Source: Ceriagrion tenellum
Taxonomy: Eukaryota; Arthropoda; Insecta; Odonata; Coenagrionidae
Direction of reading: 5' to 3'
Assembly (NCBI GenBank): GCA_963169105.1
Contig: OY720633.1
Coordinates: forward strand, 147,643,200 to 147,707,199
Length of the DNA stretch: 64,000 nucleotides
Position numbers and translations under genes: made by a program
In this document: positions 23,675-34,650 of the stretch, piece by piece
Layout of the letters: each line of letters starts with the position of its first letter
How positions within the stretch are numbered: the stretch's first letter is position 1
The notes under the pieces: model-generated
Told to the model about the DNA's origin: nothing
Database searches by the model: none
Seen by the model: the letters and a program-made list of their open reading frames with translations, nothing else

Positions 23675-24838
23675 AGGGCCGCTTTACACGGGGAATGATT
23701 GCTCGAATGATCATGCGCATGGTTTCTCATTCGCCGAATTTTCCGTAAAGGCCGTTTTACATGATAAATGATCGTGCGCAAGGTCATTCGAATGATCATG
23801 CGAATGAACATCATTCACCGTGTAAAACGGAAAATTCGGCGAATTTTCCGTCATTCGCGTGACCATGCGAATGAAATTAGAGCATGTTCTAATTTGCTTG
23901 AATGCTTCCTTGAATGAAATTTGCGCGCGGCGTCCATCTTGTCCACTGCCACTACCTCGGAATTTTAAGATCATATATAACAAATTTGGAAGCACATTAA
24001 TCCAAATGATCACTCAAATAATTAATATGTGCTTTGAGAGAACGCAAATTCATACACATCAATTCTCTAGGGTGGGTCATTCGGTAAAACCATATGAGAT
24101 TTTTAATGAATAAAAACGTCGTTTTTCTTCTAGATTGCAACGATATTTAGTTTAATTTGCAATTTTAGAAGCATGAAATGTTAAGCGAACAGCTAATATT
24201 GGAGTACAAGGTGAAATTATTTGTTGAATCTTGTTTTCTCGGAGGGCAGATTTTGGAGAGTTAATTTTGGTTGCGTGAAGCTGGCTGTTATGTTGCCTAT
24301 CTTCAAAAAAAAAATCAGGGGTTATACAACCACTTTTAGTTGTCGCTCTTAAATGAAAATATTGGCTTTCCGTCACGTCCGATGATAATTAATTATATTT
24401 ATAGGGAAATGGAAATGCTTTAAAATAGAAATTTATCGCCAAAGTCAAGAAACTAGTTGTCTTTCAAAGATGGAATATTTTCGCGGCAGCATTTCAAAGA
24501 AGCTGGAGGAAACTTCGCCACAACACAAACTTCGACCAACACACACAGACGCTAGTAAACAAAACAGCTGGTCGGAAATGCTGCGCGATTTGATATGTAC
24601 TGTCGATAGTCGCACCTCTGCGCATCGTTTCTGCGCCGAAAATTCGCCGAATTCATTCACCGTGTAAAGCAAACGTTTCAAGCGATAATGCGAATGAATG
24701 TCATTCGCATGATCATTCGAATGACCTTGCGCACGATCATTCATCGTGTAAAACGGCCTTAATACATGACGCATGGACGTCATTCGCATGCTCATTTGAT
24801 ATATCATTCGCATGATTATTCCCCATGTAAAGCGGCCT
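23675..24838. mobile_element. 1.16-kb foldback/MITE-like DNA element with long inverted ends
   Basis: The left end TAAGGGCCGCTTTACACGGG and the right end (complement TAAGGCCGCTTTACATGGGG) are inverted copies, and similarity continues inward for about 150-200 bp on each side. Both arms are packed with variants of ATGATCATTCGAATGA and GCGAATGATCAT, which are themselves near-palindromic. Each arm also contains a second internal copy of the terminus (GGCCGTTTTACA near 23752 and its complement near 24750). The outermost TA on each side is compatible with a TA target duplication. The 700-bp interior has no transposase, so the element is non-autonomous. Confidence 0.8.
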
Positions 24839-24939
24839 TAGGGTGCGACCAATAGTTGATACTTTAGGCTAAAGTATATTTTATATGAACTAAAGTGACC
24901 TTTCCGCGTTGTATTATGCGTTGCATTCCGCATTATTGT

Positions 24940-25047
24940 ACAATATTGTCCCTTGAAAATGACATGAAAGTATTGAAACCGGTCGGGCCTTACCAGTAAA
25001 GTTTTGTTTGGATTTTACAAAGTGTATTTATTTCATCTCAATATGAC
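24940..25047 (+). mobile_element. Penelope-like element 3' terminal remnant
   Basis: The sequence CCTTGAAAATGACATG, spacer, TTGAAACCGGTCGG, then TTTTACAAAGTGTATTTATTT resembles, in the same order, the terminal sequence of the element at 41.4 kb on its coding strand (CTTGATAATGAC, GAAACC, ATTACAAAGTGAATTTATTT). The hammerhead-like portion spans 24952-24980, with the first box changed to CTTGAAA. It lies about 100 bp outside the foldback element. Only the terminus remains. Confidence 0.4.
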
Positions 25048-27407
25048 GAATATCCTTTGGGAGATAGGATAAATTAATATCACTAATATTATTACCTGTA
25101 CCCACCCAGGAAAAACTCATTGGCAATAATAATTTAAAATATTAGCCCGGCCACAGATTCTTGTGATTCATAAATGTAACCCTTTGGAGTGTTTACTGTG
25201 TTTGGCCTATTGCCATAATTAGTGGTTGTATAGCTGTTGTCAAGTACTTTGAGTTGTCACCCTGCAATCATTCTCATAATGTGAAATGTAACGAATGAAG
25301 AATTCCAGACATCGATTTTAGGCAGTCACCAATCTCTGTTACCTGTGCATTATCACCATCATTCACAGGGAAATTAGTACTCCGGTGCATTTTATAAGAT
25401 TAATAGAAACACAAACAATTTATCCTTTTCTACTGATTCTGTAAATTAATAGCACACTATCTCTCCTAATACAAGAATCATTTAAGTACCTGTTGCGGTC
25501 AAGGTATACAAACATTCAAGTATCATGTATGTACTCATTCAGAATTGCTACCTTGTAATGTGAGGACAGATGTAAGTAACGTTATGTAAGCACCAACAAA
25601 ACCATCAATGAACTTAATAGTCTCTGGCCGAACCTAGTCCATAACACTGGATTAGAAATAACCTTCTAATCTTTCTCTCAAAAAACTTCATTAAAGTGTT
25701 AAAAGTTACAAAGTAGTTCTTATTCAAATAACTATTTATTGGCATGATTATGCTACTTTATTGTTTTACAGTTTTAAGCCTTCAGCAACCTGTTTAATTT
25801 CATTTTTCCATGCCTGAGTATAATTACCTTCTTATGCAGCAATAAAATAGGTAATATATAGCTAAATGTCCATGGGCCATTATATGTCAATGCGACCAAC
25901 CAATATGGTGTCATTTATCTTATGAGAGAGCACTGACATATGTTGTGCTGTAATGAAATTTTGTTGAGGTAGTCAATATAAAATGCAAGGCAATGAGAGG
26001 AATATGATGTATTACATAGGATCTCCTGTAAGATATTTATTACAAGGAGACAGCCAATCTGTAGAATATTGATGGTTAAATAATTGCCCCTTATATAAAT
26101 CAAACTGATGAATGTGCAGCATTAGCAAAGAAGTCAAAGATGAATGCTATAAATAGAGCTACACATGTACAATAGGAGATATTGCAATTGATAAACTGCC
26201 AGAGGTAGACAGGGAATTAATAACACTGAGGTGCAACATTTCTCGTACATCTTTGTTGACTGTGTGTTCCCATCACCTTTGTTTGAAGAGATTGAAATGT
26301 TATCAAATTAAATGTTGTGACCCCTTTTCCAAGCATAAGTTCCACTCAAGACATTTCTGAGAATCGTAGATCCCAAAAAGTGTAGGTTTTAAGAGCAACT
26401 GGTGTTTAAGTGAAGCCTGGAGCAATAGTATGCTGTTGACATGACAAGAGGATTTCCGCCACTTTTAGTGATGATCTTCCTTGAAATGCCAGTGAGGAAA
26501 GTGATGGCAAATTTTCAACAGCTCAGCCTTTAGATGACAGTGATAAGAAGTTTGACAATGCAAACAGTTGCTTATCAGCATTACATTGTTCTCCACTGGC
26601 AGATTCTGCCTCCAGAGGCACATTCTTAGACCTCACGTAATAGGTACTCTTATGGGAAAAGAGAGATAATACAGGGTAAGTATTATGTTATTTATAAAAT
26701 ATTTGGTGCATTGAAATTAACATTAAATGCTATTTCCCTCTGCTCCATGTGACAGTGAGAAGAGTAGTGAAAATGAGAATGACTGTCATGCCATTGTGCA
26801 AAAGGCAGATGACTAGGAAGACCTCATAAAAAAGTTAAGGATATATTACCCTGTGTTTACAGATTCAAAATTCAAATGTTGACCACAGCCCCTTCATCTA
26901 GGTTAAGGAGAAAAAGATATGAGTGAACTTCATGTTTCTGGAAATTCAGTAATACAGACAAAAGAGCTACTGAACAAGAACCAGGCAGATGATAGGTGAA
27001 AAAAAATCAAGTCAGCATTAGGTAAAACCAGTATAGAACATACAGAAGAGACCAATTTTATGTAACCTTCTTTAACTATTTCAAGCAGCAATATCTCCAA
27101 GTTCATATATAAAAAAAGAGCGATAAAAATTATTTTTCCCACTTGCTGCCTTGCAGTCAAAACATTCAGCACTCTATATTCTGCCTTCATCTTCGTATAT
27201 CTCTACCTCCAACGAATAGCACTTATTCCTTATTTTATGCTCTGGAATTACCCGAGTATGCACCGTGCATATTTGATTCTTTTGGCGAATTTGGACCTAT
27301 CCCACTGCCGAATCACCATAATTTTCTCTTCCTGACCTGCATAGAAAAAGAATTTTGAAGGACTTGCCGTCATTATTCTCGCCTAAATTGTTATAATAAC
27401 CTTTCTC
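25048..27407. other. non-coding; possible transposase-like scrap at 26430-26940
   Basis: AT-rich. At about 26460-26630 a frame with a few stops is unusually rich in Ser and Asp (SDDLP, SEESDG, PLDDSDKKFDN), and at 26830-26880 another gives IKKLRIYYPVFTDSKF. This loosely recalls acidic N-terminal regions of some transposases but cannot be assigned. Confidence 0.35.
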
Positions 27408-27576
27408 ATAAGGCATTGACCAAATAATAACGACAATGAAATAATTCATTGTTTTTTACAGCCAAATAAAATCAAAACAAACACTGGCGTTCCATGTTCC
27501 ACAATATGTATTACTCACCTGTCCATTTTAGCGCAACGCCTTTCAGCGCCGACAAAATCTTCATTTTTGCCGAAAA
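27408..27576. repeat. 169-bp direct repeat, left copy
   Basis: Identical to 27784-27952 over 169 bp with no mismatch seen; identity begins at ATAAGGCATTGACC and ends at GCCGAAAA. It abuts the LINE tail insertion on its 5' side and behaves like a target site duplication. Confidence 0.97.
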
Positions 27577-27783
27577 CTAAGGCACGAAATATTGCTGGCC
27601 ACCATCTTAGAAGGCACTGTAGAGGGAGCCAACTGCCGGGGCAGGCCTAGGTTGGAGTTTATGGGCCAAATAATGAAGGAGTTAGGCTGCTCCACTTATG
27701 TGCAGTTGAAAAGAATGGCACAGGACCGAAGAGTATGGAGAACTGCCGCCAACCAACCTTTGGGTTGATGACTTAAGAAGAAG
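27577..27783 (+). mobile_element. 5'-truncated RTE-like LINE insertion (ORF2 C-terminus and tail)
   Basis: Exactly the 207 bp between the two 169-bp repeats encode, from the first base, an open frame ending in TGA at 27766. Signature residues are LLATILEGTVEGANC, RGRPRLEFMGQIMKELG, CSTYVQLKRMAQDRRVWRTA and ANQPLG. This is the C-terminal end of RTE-type LINE polyproteins (GRPR, then a Tyr-x-x-Leu-Lys-Arg-x-Ala-x-x-Arg-x-x-Trp-Arg pattern). After the stop only 15 bp remain (GATGACTTAAGAAGAAG region), a short AAG-repeat tail. The uninterrupted frame and identical flanks indicate a recent insertion. Confidence 0.92.
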
Positions 27784-27952
27784 ATAAGGCATTGACCAAA
27801 TAATAACGACAATGAAATAATTCATTGTTTTTTACAGCCAAATAAAATCAAAACAAACACTGGCGTTCCATGTTCCACAATATGTATTACTCACCTGTCC
27901 ATTTTAGCGCAACGCCTTTCAGCGCCGACAAAATCTTCATTTTTGCCGAAAA
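27784..27952. repeat. 169-bp direct repeat, right copy
   Basis: Second copy of the sequence at 27408-27576. Right-hand unique DNA starts at the mismatch 27953. Confidence 0.97.
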
Positions 27953-29825
27953 ATCTCGCTACCACCAGCAAATCAGTAGCAGAAAGATTCTCAGAATAAG
28001 CCTTTACGAAGCCGTTATCCATCATAGAATTTTTAAAAACTCGAATAAATTCAGTTTGCAATATTTTCGCCGGATGGAAGTTCCTCAGCGCGTAGTTGTG
28101 AGAGAGGCGCGAGAGCTTCTACAGAATCGTGACGTCATTTTGCGGCCAACCAATGAGCGGGCGTTTTCATCTCCTGCTAAAATTCAAAATTTCCCTTCAA
28201 ATTTGATGAAAGATTACGGGAGAAATACATCAATTTGGAGGAAATTACTTTTGCAGTGCGTTATAAATAAATTATTCTACTGATTTTGCAATTTACGTGA
28301 CAATCCTAGTCTGATGCAATTTCCCTATTTAAAGCCAAACGGCTCTAGTCGGTAGCTAACAAGTCAAATATTTTATTTTTGAAATTATTAGGATCTGAAG
28401 CCTAAGATTTGAATGGTTTTCGCAGAAAGGAGACTGGTATTTGGGGAAGTATTACTGAATAGGCTAGTTTCCGAATGTAATTTACACGTCAAGCCCTTTC
28501 AGAATTTTCTGTCTATAGAAAAAAATTGATAACGACTAGACTGAGTCTATGCTGTGCTGATTCAAGCGATTGTCTTTTTAAATACTCCGAATCTGACAAG
28601 AGCTGGATCTGATGGTAAATAAACTTCATCGCATTGATGCAGAATATCTTGTATTTCCACCTCTTCATACCTCACTACAAACACTGGCACCAGCTTTTGT
28701 AAATATCAGGAGTGTAAAACTGATTCTGAGTGCTTCAACTACTTAGATAAAAGGCTTTAAAGTCAATGTGTCGAATAACTCAGATAAGGGAATTTTTTGT
28801 GGTGTTAGGGTCAATAGACGGGGTGTTTTCTTCACCAATATTCTTGTCCCACGGTTTCCAAAAGCTGCATGTATTGAAGGTGATGGCGCACGTTAAAAGA
28901 TTTTCATTACAAGAATCCAGTACACGGAAGAAAAATAATAAAGAGGAAAGTAAGCAACAAAACTACCAAAAATTGTTGGATTGCAGTTTTCAAAATTCTT
29001 TTGAAGAGTGTATTTTCTTCATGATCATTTAAAAGTTCATATTGACGCCCAATCTCTCGTGGGAAATCTTTTCCCCACTTTGGCCATGGAATTTTGTGTC
29101 TAAATTTCTTACGTAAAACCGTTGATAAAATATATTTAACTGTTCAGAAGAGATGTATAATAAATCAATGAAAATGAATAAGTGGAATTAGGGAACAGGT
29201 TTACCTAACATTTATTTATGTAGGCTGTGTTCCATTAATGGCCATCTGCAATTATATTTAAATTGAAGTATTATTTCCCTAAATTGATAAATCTATTTCA
29301 TATTAATAAAAATTACTAAAATTTAGATTGTTACCCCATATATACTTTAAGTTTATTAGTCATTTCCGACAAACAAGTTGATGCACTTCCCCACAGCTAC
29401 ACTAAATTTCTCCCATACATTTCGCTCTATACTTTTCCCAATCTCGCCCTTTATTATATTCTTAGTGGCAGCGTTTGGATAATCCAATTTCCTTTACAGG
29501 GGCGAAAACGTATAGGGACATCCTTTAAATTATTTGAGACATGCGGTGACCTTGTGAACAGAATAATTGATAAAAAATGCGAATTATTGATCCATCAATT
29601 GTATACTTTTTGACAAGAAAAGAGATTAAATTTTTTTTAGTTTTTCCATGATTATCATTTAGTTGGTAGTTATTATACATATTTTAATGATTTATGATTC
29701 AAATACATGAATTGAGACCCTCGCGCTTCTTTTATTCTCATAGTGCACATTTCTTGGCGGAAAAAATCGTAAAAGATATTTATCTCTCACCACAAAAGAA
29801 GGTATTTACCAAATGTATTAGTAAT
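27953..29825. other. non-coding, nothing recognised
   Basis: Mixed composition to about 28280, AT-rich afterwards. No family, element end or RNA gene identified. Confidence 0.45.
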
Positions 29826-29885
29826 ACCTCACGTTACGATACGTAGGGTACCTCACGTTACAATACATAGGGTACCTCACGTTAC
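29826..29885. repeat. 24-bp tandem repeat, 2.5 copies
   Basis: Unit ACCTCACGTTACRATACRTA plus GGGT begins at 29826, 29850 and 29874; the third copy is cut after 12 bases. Copies differ only at two purine positions. Confidence 0.9.
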
Positions 29886-29888
29886 AGC

Positions 29889-31040
29889 TTAAAACATTGG
29901 AAAGATTCATAAAATATATTATTTAAGTAATTTCTCTAAGGATTGCGTTCTTTTCATTATATGAATTATATTCTTCATATAAATAGAGTTCATTACTCTC
30001 ACTGCATAACTCATGCCATATGATTTATGTTTCTTAAACTCGCACCAGTAGAAGTTAGTATTCATCTATTCAATTTGTTACTGAGGTTTGCTTCAAGGCA
30101 AATAATCTTTTTGTGAACGGTACTTAACGAGCAGCTTTTCATCTAGATGATATTCTATCTTATGGTTCCTCTTAGATTTTCATACTATTTAAATTTCACT
30201 GTAAGGCTTTTAGCAGGTACATATTTCTATATCAATAAAACAATAGCCTTAAGATGTTTGTTTGACGCTGCAATCTTAATTATTGTAGATAAATTGTAAG
30301 TGATGTGGAAAAAGAGTTATTGAAAGTTTACAGGCAACAGAGACGCCCAGGGAGCATTAGAAAGTGGCCAAAGTAAAATTCTTATTAAAATTACAATTTT
30401 GGAAAAAGTCCTTTAAATTGTAAGAGAAAGCAAGATATTTCTTGCTGTAAACATCTTATTGAGTTTTTGATTTATTTTTCATGGCACACGGCCTTCGAAG
30501 ATCCAGGTGCACTAAAAAATAAAATATTTTCTTCTTTGGTTCAGCATGAAGGAGCTTTTAGACAGACATAAAATACATTTCGTGAATAATGGTTTTCGCC
30601 AATTCATTGTAGAGCATAAATATTGTGAATCAAAGGCACAAGCATTGCAAATTTTTTATTGAGTTTATTGTAATTTTTTTCAGGTATCTAAAGATGACGC
30701 AACAACGTTTAAACTAGTTGTTCCAATTAAAAACTGATTTAAACATAGCTGGTTTAGTCATTGTAATGCACTCGTATTCTGGTTCTGGACAGGTTGAACT
30801 TCATGTTATATGCATTCTCGGTGGTTGGATGCTTTGTTTTACTAGTGTGGCGCGTATTCATTCTGCGGATGTCATGATATATTTTAAATAGTTTCATGCT
30901 GTATTCCAAGTATATTTTAGTATATTAAATAGGCCTCATTCCCCATGTTTGTTGGTGCATGCTGGAAAAGTCCGACCGCGTATACACTGCGCGATTTATT
31001 ATATTTATACTATGTAAGTTTAACAATACAAAGAAATCTC
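29889..31040. other. AT-rich non-coding, nothing recognised
   Basis: No coding signature or structured repeat seen. Confidence 0.45.
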
Positions 31041-31560
31041 GAACACGCAAAAAATTTCCGGAAGGATAACGATAGGTCACAGCGAGTAACTTTAAAAGAA
31101 GGAGCGGATGAGCCGATGGGTTTTTCATTGTTCAGAGAGTTTGTAACGAGTAACCACGCTGAGCTAGGAATTGGTCGAGGGGCATGCCACGAGTAACCAC
31201 GCTAATTAGAACATTGGAGGACGATTATCGACGGAAAGTTTGTTTTTACTGAGTGTTTTGTGGGAGTTAACAGTGAGGGGGAAACAGTATCGACAGGTCC
31301 ACGGTCGCGAGAGTAAGCTCGGATCACGGGGTGTCGCGGCGACGCACGAGGTGCCGTGTAGAACAGAAGAGAAGGTCTGGACGCGTCACAGGAGAGGAGG
31401 TGCATGCACGGATACTTGCATGTTGCATTCACCACAAGCAGGTTTCCTGGTTGTAAAGATGTTTGTCGGACTGATTGTTTCAACCTGAAATACTGGGGTT
31501 TGTGGTTGTTCACATTTCTTAAGAAGTGTTAATTTATATGAATGTCTGTGTTGTGTGGAG
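31041..31560. promoter_or_regulatory. CpG-rich island, possible promoter or exon
   Basis: Dense CpG (GGTCGCGAGAG, GTGTCGCGGCGACGCACG) within AT-rich surroundings. A 15-bp direct repeat ACGAGTAACCACGCT lies at 31146-31160 and 31189-31203. Overlapping 60-100 codon frames on both strands are not convincing as proteins. Function inferred from composition only. Confidence 0.25.
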
Positions 31561-34500
31561 GTCATGGGCATAGTGCGTCGCAGTATAGTTTATAATTGTT
31601 GATATCTGATGCAAATAGTCTTTATTTTTTTATTTTTTTTGCTTGTTGGACGAATTTATGTTCTATTTGGGTAATTTAGAGTGTTGTCATTGTGGTGTGT
31701 GGTAAAATACTGAAAAGTGAAACAGGGAGCAGGTTTCATTTTTAATTGTACTATGGTATGTACCGTGTAATGCAATAAGTTGATATCTGTGTGATAGTGT
31801 CCTGTAAAAGAGTTCGTGTCACACCATTTTTTTCATAACATCATTATTAATTCAGAAAATCTTCCTAGTTTTAAAAACAATATAGTGATTCTATTTATTG
31901 TACTGAACCCAATTTTTCCAAAGATTGTTATCCAGGGTCCGATCTTTTATGCGTTATACTGAGATTAAAAACTTTCAAAGTTGCTCACAATCTTCTTGGC
32001 AGTTTTTTTCATTTTCTTCAAAGGAAGGGTCTAATAAGAGCCATCACCATAACATGAAAAGCTCATTATCATCCAAGCATTAAAGATACATAATCGCATT
32101 GTAAGTTTCTCTACTTGATATCTGTGAAGTTAAAACAGAGGAAGATATGAAATGTAGAGCTGAAAATTTTACGGTACATTTAAAATGACCTCAGCCCATT
32201 TGACCACACGATTTTCCATTTTTATCGGTTATCTTATCCCTCTGCTAGTTCTGTGTTTGATAAGGTGACGCAAAGATTAACGAAGAGGCTGCCATGAGGC
32301 GGCTATTTTCTACGTTCTCCTAAAACTCGCAAGTTTTCTTTCATTCACCATAAATTTCACCGAGGAAACTTGAGCCCGCCCTTGAAGAAGCTTACTCAAC
32401 TGATTTTGCGGGAAACCCTTCAGGGAAGTAGAGAAGTGGAAAGTGTCAAATCTATGGAAGAGTGAGGGCACCTAACGGCTTGGGTGTTGCCTGGAGCGAA
32501 ACTAGGCGGAGGATTTAGGTATTCCTCGAAGGAGAATGTGAAAGGGATTAGGGAATTGGAGGGAAAAGTTTCCTCACGAGAGAAAGGGTGTGATGGGTGG
32601 GGATAACGCCATTGGGTGGGGTCTAGTTTGAAAGCGGCGTCGGGGGAATGGAAAATAGAAATAGGGAATAGCCCTAGCTGGGGTAAGATGTACATGCTGC
32701 ATCTTCCAGTGGCAGATGAGATAGACAAGACAGGAAAAGAAAAGATGAATAAGAAATTGGAGTAAATGGCGTTCATGTGGAAGGTCAGAAGGCACAGGCA
32801 AATCGACGAGGAGGAAAAAGGAGTAGGGAAAGTAAGGACATAACGGCTGCAGACCAGGAGAGTAAAAAAAGGTTACCCTCTCGCTAGGAAAGTTAACTCT
32901 GAACTGAATATTCACCAAGTGATGGATAAAGTGTGAGGAACTGACCATTTTCCGATGTCTGATGTGTATATTGTACACAATTTTTATGTGTTTTTATGTG
33001 TTTAGACATGGCAGTGTTCATTAATTCACGGTAACCGGACATAAAATTCTATTTTCTGACTCTGAGTTAACTTGTTATTAATTTTTAGCCAAAATTTTAT
33101 TCACTTATGACCAATCGTCTCCTCGCGCTAGTAGCTACACTCCTCGCTTTAATATTCATTAATTCTAGGAATTTTCTTTACAAGCACGTTCTCTTTCAGT
33201 TTTAATGTAATTCGTGGTAATGCCCCAGATGACATATCTTCTCTGAGATGACATATCTTCTCACTTGAGAAGGTGGTTTAATTTCTTAATAAAGTTTTAT
33301 CTTTCACCTGGCATTGACATTGCTATACCATGTGTTTTGCTCGAGGTAACGTTGTTAAGTAATAACACCGACCCTTTTTCTTGAGAACGCAGTCTTTCCT
33401 TCGCAACTTAGCGTTAAGTCGGGAGGTCCTTTAATATTATAGAATGCTAATTAGCGACAGTGGTGGGAATTAATTAGAGTCCTGAATGAATATCCTGAAT
33501 TGCTACCTCCATGTGGTGGTAAAATATAGTTATTAAATTACTTTCCCGGCCAGTTAATTCATGGGCCTTTTTCCAGGGGGATTCACATTATACCTCTTTG
33601 TCGGGGTTATAGTAAAGCACCTGACTCGTCCCTTATTGTTACTGCTGCAGTAAGAAGTGCGAATAAATTTGCATTCCTACTCTCTCATATCTCCTTTTTC
33701 TTTCTTTTAGCAGTGGGTTAGGCAGCGACGCTCGAAGGGGAAAGAAAACATAAAATCCGGGGATGGAGAGAGCTTTGGGTGTGCAAGATGTGTCGGAAGC
33801 TTGGTTAGTAGACCAAATTATGGGAACCTCTCATTTTTTGTATTCTATTGCTTGCGCATTGGAGTGGGCAGCAATTTCTAATCTATGTTGATCGAAGTAG
33901 CCCGAAAAGGTAATAAATGCTGAAAATTCTTCCCTTATATTTCGAAAAATGTTCATCATTTAAATACGTACGCATTCTAAAAATATATTAAGCTTTGGCT
34001 TATGGCTTATATATAAATGGCATGTACTTGAGCTTCCGAGTATACATCCCTTAGGAATACGCATACTAACGATTTAGATAGACTAAATTTCATGAAAGGC
34101 ATAAGCGGAAAGAATTCAAAAAGAGATCGGAACGCGTGTAAGGTTTATGCCCGATAATTAATAAACAAAAAGAAAGATAATCGTCAGTGTTATTTTTTAA
34201 ATAAAAATTTCGGTTTTTTAATGAAATTTTCCCTTACAGAGAACAATCATAATTAAGTTTCATTCCTGCATTCTTTTAAAGTATATAAGACTTTCAAATA
34301 AGATAGGGCCATTGATTTATTAGCTTTTTGCAAGAATGGAATTTTGTGTGGAGGAAAATCAGCATTTACAACTGTGCTTCCTCTACCCTCACATGTAATC
34401 TGATATGATCACAAATTTGATTCCTGAAAAAGCAGAGTGAGAACTTATATTGCCGCTACCAATTATCAGTAATGTTTTTTCTGCAAGTAACTCGGTTCAA

Positions 34501-34594
34501 ATAAATAACCTATTTTGTGGATTAAAATAATGCTCTGGTGGAGATCCGGATACAGTAGTTTGTTCATTACCTATAATACATTTTGATGATAACT
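31561..34594. other. non-coding; purine-rich block 32440-32960
   Basis: The plus strand of 32440-32960 is G/A-dominated. Its complement gives two overlapping Ser/Pro/Phe-rich frames (118 and 134 codons) explained by composition. A 17-bp direct repeat AGATGACATATCTTCTC occurs at 33227 and 33246. The rest is AT-rich. Confidence 0.45.
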
Positions 34595-34650
34595 CACCCC
34601 TTGTGACACACCCTTGAGGTGGCTTTAAGTTAAATATGTAGACGTAGAAG
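34595..34650 (+). mobile_element. LINE 3'-end fragment
   Basis: ACCCCTTGTGACACACCC, then TTGAGGTGGCTT and ATGTAGACGTAGAAG: a diverged plus-strand copy of the terminal hairpin and TGTAGA tail of the 16.8-kb LINE. Confidence 0.5.

Noticed and set aside
32420..32978. Overlapping 118- and 134-codon minus-strand ORFs
   Set aside because: Two frames open over the same purine-rich tract, the mark of composition rather than coding.
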